From: Posidonia oceanica
Taxonomy: Eukaryota; Streptophyta; Magnoliopsida; Alismatales; Posidoniaceae
NCBI GenBank assembly: GCA_037176725.1
Contig: JAZBRS010000013.1
Location: 12,341,001 to 12,405,000 of the forward strand
DNA length: 64,000 bases
Direction: 5' to 3'
A program made the position numbers and the translations under genes. Under the pieces are notes generated by a model. That model searched no databases. It worked only from the letters and a program-made list of their open reading frames with translations, and was not told where the DNA came from. This document shows, one piece after another, positions 23,708 through 32,100 of the stretch (position 1 is the first letter of the stretch; each line of letters starts with the position of its first letter).

Positions 23708-23721
23708 GATGATCAGCTGAG

Positions 23722-24385
23722 GATGATGACAGGTTGACGGACCTTTCACCGGGCAGTTTGGGGTGCCAGCCCGCAAGGGACTCAGCTGGGGATGATCAGC
23801 TGAGGATGATGACAGGTTGACGGACCTTTCACCGGGCAGTTTGGGGTGCCAGCCCACAAGGGACTCAGCTGGGGATGATCAGCTGAGGATGATGACAGGT
23901 TGACGGACCTTTCACCGGGCAGTTTGGGGTGCCAGCCCGCAAGGGACTCAGCTGGGGATGATCAGCTGAGGATGATGACAGGTTGACGGACCTTTCACCG
24001 GGCAGTTTGGGGTGCCAGCCCGCAAGGGACTCAGCTGGGGATGATCAGCTGAGGATGATGACAGGTTGACGGACCTTTCACCAGGCAGTTTGGGGTGCCA
24101 GCCCGCAAGGGACTCAGCTGGGGATGATCAGCTGAGGATGATGACAGGTTGACGGACCTTTCACCGGGCAGTTTGGGGTGCCAGCCCGCAAGGGACTCAG
24201 CTGGGGATGATCAGCTGAGGATGATGACAGGTTGACGGACCTTTCACCGGGCAGTTTGGGGTGCCAGCCCGCAAGGGACTCAGCTGGGGATGATCAGCTG
24301 AGGATGATGACAGGTTGACGGACCTTTCACCGGGCAGTTTGGGGTGCCAGCCCGCAAGGGACTCAGCTAGGGATGATCAGCTGAG
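23722..24385 (-). repeat. E2 tandem array, 8 units of 83 bp
   Basis: Units start at 23722, 23805, 23888, 23971, 24054, 24137, 24220 and 24303 and are almost identical. Each holds AGGT-tgacgg-ACCT, then GGCA-gtttgggg-TGCC, then a perfect 8-bp inverted repeat CTCAGCTG/CAGCTGAG with loop GGGATGAT. The first two have the design of the E1 hairpins. The array lies between ORF3 and the lost 3' LTR. Confidence 0.9.
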
Positions 24386-24660
24386 GACGCCGGATGGCGT
24401 AGCTTGACGACGCGGGTCCGCAGATGTTCTGGACTCCGGATTGGGTGCTGAGGACTTTGCTGCGTTGTGATGCCTGCAAGTCTGGTTAGAGGGCCCAAGA
24501 TGATGATGATAATGATATGCAATGCGGCAAAGAGTCTTGATGTGCAAGCAGATAGCAGAAACAGTTTTCATTGATAAAGCTTGATGAGTACAATGCCTAT
24601 GGCAGGCCAGAAATGTACAGCATAATCCGAAAGAGGACCACATGATGGTTGCACAAGGGC
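24386..24660 (-). other. E2 spacer between ORF3 and hairpin array
   Basis: 275 bp with a short GATGATGATGATAATG microsatellite near 24500. Part of it (24520-24660) resembles E4 60930-61060, directly after ORF3. No gene is seen. Confidence 0.5.
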
Positions 24661-25863
24661 CTAGTCAGTTCGGGCCTTCTTCGACTGCCTGGAGTCGGGG
24701 AACAAGGGACCGCCTGGCGGGACTTCAGCGATAGGCCAGAGCTGTCGGACTTCAGCTTCATATTCAGGGGTGCATCCTACGCCTCTCACAACTGCAATGT
24801 CTGTAGATTGGACCCCATGCTGCATCAGACTAGCAAGCTTCTTGGTCGGGGCAGTTGTGCTGAGAGGGTACATCTGTAGAAGCTTGGGCGCTGTACTGTC
24901 GATGAAGGCGCCCTGCTGGAAGCCGAACTGGCGCATGACCCTGATTGGGTGGTACTCTACGCCTGCTGTGAAGCCTGGAAGAACGATCAGTCGCGTGTCG
25001 CGCGCGCTGAAAAAGACAGTGAATGGCTCGGCTGCAGAGGGGACGATACGCCAGGTCACAGCGTCGTCAGTCAGTGCTGATAGCCTCTCGTACTCTTCTT
25101 TGACGCTCTTGTCTGCTCTGGTACGGGCGCTGCTGCAGTATGCTTCGAAGGCGTGTACTTGAGGGCGCAGGAAGTCCATCTCTAAGTGCGCAGTCAGCCA
25201 GACTTGTATGAGTGCTCCGCAACCGTGGAAGTGGCGGCAGCGATGAGAAATGCGGTCCAGCCCGCGATAGGTCTCTGCCAAGACAACTGGTGCCAGGTCT
25301 ATGTGCTGGGTCACCACAGCTAGCGCAATCTCTGCGACCTCGATGGCCACTGTCAGTCGGCCATGAGTAAAGATTAGTTTGCCCAAAAAGCGGATGACAA
25401 ATCCTCGGAGCCACAGCTCATCTCCGAGGTCAGCACGCTTGTTCATGATATCATTGAAGTGTGCAAGGCGAAGCATGGGCTCTGGTCCACTGGTGCAGAT
25501 TAGTTTCTGTTGGCAGGTTCGAGTGGATAGCCCAGTCAGCTGGCTTAGGACTTCGAGATATCCGTCGCGTCTCATGAAAATAGGAGGCCCCATGATTTTT
25601 GAAAAGCCGCAGATCCGACGCACCTCTTCCAGTGTAGGTGTCAGCTCAGTCTTGCCAAAGCGGAAGACGTGGTGCGCCGGTTTCCAGAATCTTGCGGCGG
25701 CACACAGAAGGTGGCGGCTGACTTCCACATCAGCAGCCTTCAGCAGTTTAGTTGGTATGCCCCACAGGCGCAGTTGTTCACAGTCTTGTAAAGTGAGCCT
25801 GCCGACCCATTCTCACAGGGTTTCCGAGCAATGTGCAGGAGTTAGCAGAGTAGGGAAGCCCAT
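24661..25863 (-). pseudogene. E2 ORF3: DUF7745/plant-mobile-domain-like protein, early stop
   Basis: 400 codons in the position of retroviral env. The product resembles the plant DUF7745 family: TPTLEEVRRICGF, then an LAETYRGLD...GCGALIQVWL core near residues 200-230. I assign this by recalled family pattern. The family is found in plant genomes and mobile elements; its biochemical role is unknown. There is no signal peptide, transmembrane helix or nuclease motif. The start at 25863 has a strong context (G at -3, G at +4) and aligns with the E4 start. Codon 17 is TGA (25813-25815) where E4 has CGA, so only a form starting at Met 25728 (355 codons) could be made without readthrough. E4 has an intact version. 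Confidence 0.8.
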
Positions 25864-26672
25864 TGCGCTGATTGCAGAAGACAGGCTGATGGATGCAAAG
25901 CTTGAAGGTACCTGCTATCAATAAACAGTCAGATCTCGCAGGTATGTAATCATTGGCAACAAGAAGAAACTGAAACTGAAAACGTAGTTCCATATGCATT
26001 TAGCAGTTGATAACGGAACATAGCAGTTAAGCACTGATAAGCAGGGGGATTTTGTTGCAGTCTTGCGGACATGGGGGCGAGGGCTGGCAGGAGATCTGGA
26101 CCAGCGCAGCTTGAGTGTCGTCGATGCGCTCTGCTGGGGAGAAGTACTGTCTTAGGGCCGGAGCGTGTTGCAGAGCGAAATGATTGATGAGAAAAGAAAT
26201 GACAGAAAGAGGATGCATGTATGCAGGATGCAAGTGCTATGCTTATGAAGATGAGTAGTATTGGATGAATGAGTATGCTTGAGTGGATGCTTGAGTGCCC
26301 TCAGCGTGCGGAGTGCTTTGGTGCCTGCTGCAGAGGAAGGGAGTGGTCCTTGACTCACTGGGTCCTACTCAGACTCTCGGCTTATTGGTGGCGCTCCGGA
26401 ACAGGTGTTGGCATTATACAGATGGTGATATGGTGAGGACAGGCTACTGGCTGCGCTTTCAGGACCTACACCTATTCTTTCAGCTCTCTCTTTTTTGAAA
26501 GGTTTCTCCCTCATGGGTATGCAGTCCTTTTTCTGCCCCTAGCTAGAAGAAGGGTAAGTGTTGCTCTTGGAGGGATGTGGTAGACCCTTTTCAAGCTTAA
26601 CTCCCTGGGGATCTCTAGTGATGGTATGGGGGATAACGGTGCCTGTATTTTCGGGCTGCAACTTGCCCTTTT

Positions 26673-26813
26673 CTTCTTCTCTTTTTTTTTTTGTTTTTTG
26701 CTTTACTTGCTTTTTTCCTTTTTTTTTGGTTTTTGTTCTATCTCTTTTCTCTTTCTTTTTTTTTTCGCTTGTTGTTTTGCTTTTCTCTTTTTTTTTTTTT
26801 TTCAGGCTTTTGC
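26673..26813 (-). other. Internal polypurine tract on the element strand, E2
   Basis: About 140 bp almost purely C/T on the plus strand, hence A/G on the element RNA strand. A similar run lies at the same place in E4 (63059-63166). Possible internal plus-strand primer or simple low-complexity sequence. Confidence 0.45.
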
Positions 26814-27192
26814 TATCCCCATTTTGGTGGCAAAAGGAGGGAGCTTGAATTGTAATAGATTTAGGCTTTGGGTCTGCTGTGTGATGGGTAGAAGGAACAG
26901 GGTTAGACTGCACACCCCTATCTCTAGGGCCGGCCTGTGTCTTCGTCCTCTGTCCCTTGGATGTGCCCAAGCCTAGATGTCTACTCTCACCTTTTCAGAT
27001 TCACATCCTAACATTTTTCTCTCGCAGAGATGTATGTCCTTACGAGATTAGACAGTTTGCCTGTCCTCACTGGTGGTGGCTCCCTCACTTGCTAAGACAT
27101 CTAAGTAGTGCCGGGTGAGGCAGGGTGACTCTTTCCAGAGCAGGCAAGCACTTCCGGTTGTCATCACCGGGCCAAAGATACAATGCTTGAGA

Positions 27193-27305
27193 GAATGACG
27201 ATGATGATTTGAAAAGAAAGGGGGCAAGAGCTGAAAAGATGACGATGATGATGATTTAAATAGGGATGTAAGAGTTGAAAGGATGACGATGATGATTTGA
27301 AACAG
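27193..27305. repeat. Three imperfect repeats containing GATGACGATGATGATTT
   Basis: Copies near 27195, 27238 and 27281, separated by related purine-rich spacers, just after the integrase stop codon. Not seen at that position in E4. Confidence 0.55.
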
Positions 27306-27374
27306 AGTTGAAGCAAGAAGGCGAGAATGAAAATGCAAGTGGGAGAAGGGCATCTGCAACGGGGCCGCTTTCGG

Positions 27375-29141
27375 CTACTGATAGTACTTCTTGAGATAGC
27401 AGAGGTTGACGGGCTCAGACTGCTCAATCTGGTCCATATCCTCAAGAGTCACAGCGCCTCCTGAGAAGATCTGTTTGACCACAAAGGGGCCGCGCCAATT
27501 GGGTCGGAATTTCCCTCGACCGTCAGGCAAATGAATGGCGCGCAAGACAAGGTCCCCTGGCTGAAAGCTTCTGGGCTGGACCTTCTTCAAGAATGCTTTG
27601 GCCATCCGCTTCTGATAGCAGTGAGCGTTATGCATGGCTTGCAATCTGCGCTCATCAATTAAGTTCAGTTGGACGCAGCGGTCTTCGACCCATTCTGCTT
27701 CTTCCAACTCAGCTTCCCGCAGGATCCGCAGGGAGGGGATCTCCACTTCAACAGGTAACACTGCTTCCATGCCGTACACCAGAGAGTACGGGGTGGCTCC
27801 TGTAGAGGTCCGTATTGATGTCCTGTACGCCCAGAGTGCGTACGGGAGCTTGTCATGCCAATCCTTGTGGATTTCTGCCATTTTCTTCAGGATCTTGACA
27901 ATGTTTTTATTTGCAGATTCCACTGCTCCATTCATCTGAGGCCGATAAGGCGAGGATCGATGGTGCTTGATCTTGAGACTTTGCAGGTATTCTTCGATCC
28001 TTCTGGCAATAAAGTTTGAGCCGTTATCCGAGATGACAGAGTACGGGACCCCATACTGGGCAACAATATTGTTTCTGATAAATTTTTCTGTTGCCGCAGC
28101 GGTGACTGTCCTGTAAGAGGCCGCTTCCACCCACTTGGTAAAGTAATCAATCGCCACCAGAATGTAACGATGACCATTTGAAGCAGCGGGGTGGATGGCG
28201 CCGATGACATCGATCCCCCAGGTGGAGAAAGGCCATGGCGAAGACATGTTGTGTAGCTGATGTGGAGGGGCCTTGATGAAGTTACCATGAATTTGACAGT
28301 TATGGCATCTACGCACGAACCGGCAGCAGTCGGCTTCCATGGTCTGCCAGAAATATCCTTGAAGCATGATCTTCTTGGCCAGGAGGACGCCGTTCATGTG
28401 CGGGCCACAGGTTCCCGCATGCACTTGAAGCATCAGCGTGTCAGCCTCTGATTTGTTTAGACAGCGCAGTAGCATTTGATTGTATGACCTTCTATACAGC
28501 TGCCCGGCCCCTAACACATACTTTGACGCCAGACGCGCCAAAGTTCTCTTGTCTGCCGCCGTGGTATCAGGAGGAAAGTTACCAGACTCCAAGAAAGACT
28601 TTATGTCTTGATACCAGGGCTGCCCCTCTGCGGGATCCGCTTCTTCTACGCTCATGCAGTATGCAGGCTGCTCAATGCGAGTGACTGATACATCCACAGT
28701 GTTGTCTTCTGATATAGTGAGCCAGGATGCCAGAGTTGCTAGTGCGTCTGCATACGCGTTCTTCGCTCTGTTCAGGTATGTGAAGCGGATGCTCTTGAAT
28801 TCTTTCATCAGCCTCAGCAGGTGTTCGTGATACGGCACAAGCTTGGGATCTTTTGTCTTCCAATCGCCGTTCACTTGAGAAATCACCAGCATGGCATCGC
28901 CGTGCACATGCAGCTTCTGCGCCTCATGCTCGAGGGCGACTTTCAACCCTAGGATGCATGCTTCGTATTCTGCTTCGTTGTTTGTGCAGGTGAAAGTCAG
29001 CTTCCTCGCGAAAGGGGTCATCTGTCCTTGGGGCGTGGTCAGCACTGCGCCTACGCCTCGACCCCTCTTGTTGACTGCACCATCAAAGTAGAGCTGCCAT
29101 TCCTCTGCTTCTTCAGGATCTTTCTGCTCAGAGTCCTCCAC
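27375..29141 (-). CDS. pol: E2 archaeal-type RNase H plus integrase (pol C-terminal part)
   Basis: 588 codons from the first Met; the frame is open back to the TAG at 29175 and continues the PR-RT frame. Residues 16-140 form a second, archaeal-type RNase H with acidic residues in YFDGA (D20), NNEAEY (E56), GDAML (D82) and ADALA (D132); this degrades RNA in RNA/DNA hybrids. Integrase follows: an HHCC zinc finger (H241, H248, C279, C282), then the DDE core D311 (WGIDVIG), D372 (SDNGSNF) and E408 (NGAVESANK) with the usual 35-residue D-E spacing, then a C-terminal GPF-type region (residues 530-560). It inserts the cDNA into host chromatin. All catalytic residues are present. It can be made only if the TAG is read through, or from a separate start. 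Confidence 0.92.
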   Translation of the reverse strand: MEDSEQKDPEEAEEWQLYFDGAVNKRGRGVGAVLTTPQGQMTPFARKLTFTCTNNEAEYEACILGLKVALEHEAQKLHVHGDAMLVISQVNGDWKTKDPKLVPYHEHLLRLMKEFKSIRFTYLNRAKNAYADALATLASWLTISEDNTVDVSVTRIEQPAYCMSVEEADPAEGQPWYQDIKSFLESGNFPPDTTAADKRTLARLASKYVLGAGQLYRRSYNQMLLRCLNKSEADTLMLQVHAGTCGPHMNGVLLAKKIMLQGYFWQTMEADCCRFVRRCHNCQIHGNFIKAPPHQLHNMSSPWPFSTWGIDVIGAIHPAASNGHRYILVAIDYFTKWVEAASYRTVTAAATEKFIRNNIVAQYGVPYSVISDNGSNFIARRIEEYLQSLKIKHHRSSPYRPQMNGAVESANKNIVKILKKMAEIHKDWHDKLPYALWAYRTSIRTSTGATPYSLVYGMEAVLPVEVEIPSLRILREAELEEAEWVEDRCVQLNLIDERRLQAMHNAHCYQKRMAKAFLKKVQPRSFQPGDLVLRAIHLPDGRGKFRPNWRGPFVVKQIFSGGAVTLEDMDQIEQSEPVNLCYLKKYYQ

Positions 29142-29174
29142 TGCAAAGAGAATGTCTTCATCAGGGAACTGCGT

Positions 29175-32100
29175 CTAGAGGGGTTGGTATTCAGGCAGAG
29201 GGAGGTCAGCAAGATGGTCTGCCATTGCTTGACCCTTCATGGATTTCTGTGTGACGAAGGTGATGTAGTACTGAGACAATAACACCTGCCACTTAGCACA
29301 TCTGCCCACCATGGCCGGCTTCTGGAAGAGGAATTTGATGGGATCGTGCCGGCATAAGAGCTGTACTGGGTATGCCATCATGTAGTGCCTCAGCTTCTGT
29401 GCAGCCCAGACAAGGGACAAGCAAGTCTTCTCTAGTGTTGTGTACCTGGCTTCATATTCATTAAATTTCTTGCTCAGGTAGTAGATGGCGCGCTCCTTTC
29501 TACCAGATTCGTCATGTTGGCCCAAGACGGCGCCCATGGAATGCTGCGTGGTAGAAAGGTAGAGAAGCAAAGGTCTCCCCGGCGTAGGCGGGACCAGGAC
29601 AGGAGGCTTGATCAGCAGCTGCTTGATCTTGGCAAATGCAGCCTGGCACTCCTCGCTCCAGTGAATCTGCGCATTCTTCCTTAAGAGCTTGAATATGGGT
29701 TCGCAGATGGGCGTAAGCTGTGCAATGAAGCGACTGATATATTGTAAACGCCCAAGCAGACTTCTGACTTCCTTTTCAGTTCTAGGGGGTGGCATGTCCA
29801 CGATGGCTTGTGCTTTCAACGGGTCCACCTCAATCCCCCTTTGGCTGACAATGTAGCCGAGCAATTTGCCAGAAGATACCCCGAATATGCACTTCTTGGG
29901 ATTCAGGCGCAGCTTGTACTTCCGTAGACGGTCAAAGAGCTTTCTGAGACAGGCAAGATGATCCTCGGGCTCTTTGGTTTTGGCAATCATGTCGTCTACA
30001 TAGACCTCCACTTCTTGGTGCATGAGGTCGTGGAATAGCGCAGTCATGGCCCTTTGATAGGTTGCACCAGCATTCTTCAGGCCGAACGGCATGACTTGGT
30101 AGCAGAAGACTCCCCAAGGGGTGATGAATGAAGTCTTTTCCATGTCCTCTTCTGCCATTTTGATCTGATTGTATCCAGAAAATCCGTCCATGAAGGAGAG
30201 CATCTTGTGGCCTGCTGTATTGTCGACTAGGACGTCAATGTGAGGCAATGGAAAGTCGTCCTTGGGACTCGCCTTGTTCAGGTCCCTGTAGTCGATACAG
30301 ATCCGGATTCGGCCATCTTTCTTGGGCACAGGTACAATGTTTGCCAGCCATTCAGGATAAAGAACGACCTTCAGAAAGTTGACTCCGAGCTGCTTCATTA
30401 TCTCTTCCTTGATCATGAGCAGCCACTGCGGTCGCCATCTTCTTAGTTTCTGCTTTACTGGCTTGGCATCCGGATTTAATGGCAGATTGTGCACCACTAT
30501 CTCTATGTCAAGGCCGACCATATCTTCATAACTCCAGGCGAAGACATCCGCATATTCTTTCAGGAATGCGATGAATTCTGCTCGAACCTGGGTGGACAGC
30601 TGGGCACTGATGCAAACTTCTCTGACTTCCTCAGCTGTGCCGATGTTGACAACCTCCGTTTCTTCTTCAACATGGAGATTGGGGCCTTCTGGGTCGTCGT
30701 CATAGGGTCGGAACTCGGGCAAAGGTTCGTCAGTCTCGTCCATGCCCGTATCATCTTCCTCTCCATAGGCAATAAGTTCTGAGAGGATCTCTTTCTCGAA
30801 GGAAGGGTTTGTGATGTTGAAAGAGTGCATGTGTTCCGCTGCTTGGCCCTGGTGACGCTTCAGGATGGTCACGCTCACTCGAGTATTCTTGTAGCCTCGG
30901 TGCGCGACCTCCGTCCCAGCAACTCCTTCTGTTGTTTGCTCTGGCCTGACTGGCTCTGCTGAGTGCTCTGTTGATACTGCTGATGGCTTAGCTGACTCTA
31001 CTGCTGATACTGCTGACTGTTCTACCACTGAGGCATTCTGCTCTGCTGCTGAGGCATTCTGCTCTGTTACTGCTGCTGCATGTACTGCTGATGTTCCTCC
31101 CTCTGGGTCTTCTAGTGTGCTTGTGGGGGATACGCCAGACTGGCGGCTGATCTGGTTACTGCCGCTCGGTATATTGTTCAGGTGAGGCATGGGTTGCACA
31201 AACCACCTAGACCCGCCTTCTGGTTGAAGAGTGATGAGCTCATCTGGTCTAGGGGAGTCCGGCGTTGCTGAGTCTTCTAGGACCATGATAGAGGTATGGT
31301 CCTCCTGCAGAGGAGGATCCGTAACTACGGCTTTTCCTTTCCATTCTGCAGCTTGATGGTCTGCCAGGTCTTCTGCTATTGACTGGAGTTGTTCTTGATA
31401 AAGCAACTCTAAGTCGGACATCCAGGAATCGACCTGGGCTTCTATCGCCACTCCTTCTTCTTCGTCTGAGGGGGAGTCGACGTAGTAGGCGCCGGGGGCC
31501 TGCGGCACTGGCTCGGCTGCAAGACAGATCGCCGCCCTTGGGGTCTGCATGATCTGGTTCACGGGCGCGTCCGATGGTGGCAACTCTGACGTAGATGGCC
31601 CAAATAGACAGGCTAGCGGTGCTAAGGATGAATAAGCTGCCAGGGTCACAGTTGGAGAGTAAGCAGGGGTGCTCTTTAGAGGGCTCAAGGGCCCGGAGAG
31701 TGTAGTGCTCAGTTGGCCTTTTGTATCAGGCCGTAACTGAGAGAGTGCAGCCTCTGACGCCATGGGGTCTTGCCATGAGAGCTGCTGCTGGTTGTCAGGA
31801 GAATGCGAAGCGGACTGCGCCAGCTGCATTCCTGAGGACGATGCTGGAGCGGGCTGAGCCGCGTTGCTGGCTGAGCTGATAGATGGTCCCTCCAGAGATG
31901 GGGACAGTGGCACTGATGTGGTTGTGACCGTCGGTAGCATGTTTGGTTCTGTCAGAAGGAGTGTCTCTAACTCCTGCACCACTGCCTGAACTTGTAATGC
32001 AGACGTGGCTGCAAAAGAGTGGGAACTTGCTTGTTCTGCCACAGGGCCTGCTGAGCTGCCTGCTATATCCGCCAGAGGGAGAGCTGAAAAGACTGACTGT

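Larger units (their letters stand above)
25864..27374 (-). other. E2 region between integrase and ORF3
   Basis: About 1.5 kb without a credible gene. Parts (26270-26470, 26880-27160) align with E4 62690-62850 and 63240-63560, so the spacer is older than the two families. It contains a purine run on the element strand (26673-26813) and a CAG|GTACC motif at 25908-25914. Short frames here are shadows. Confidence 0.6.
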
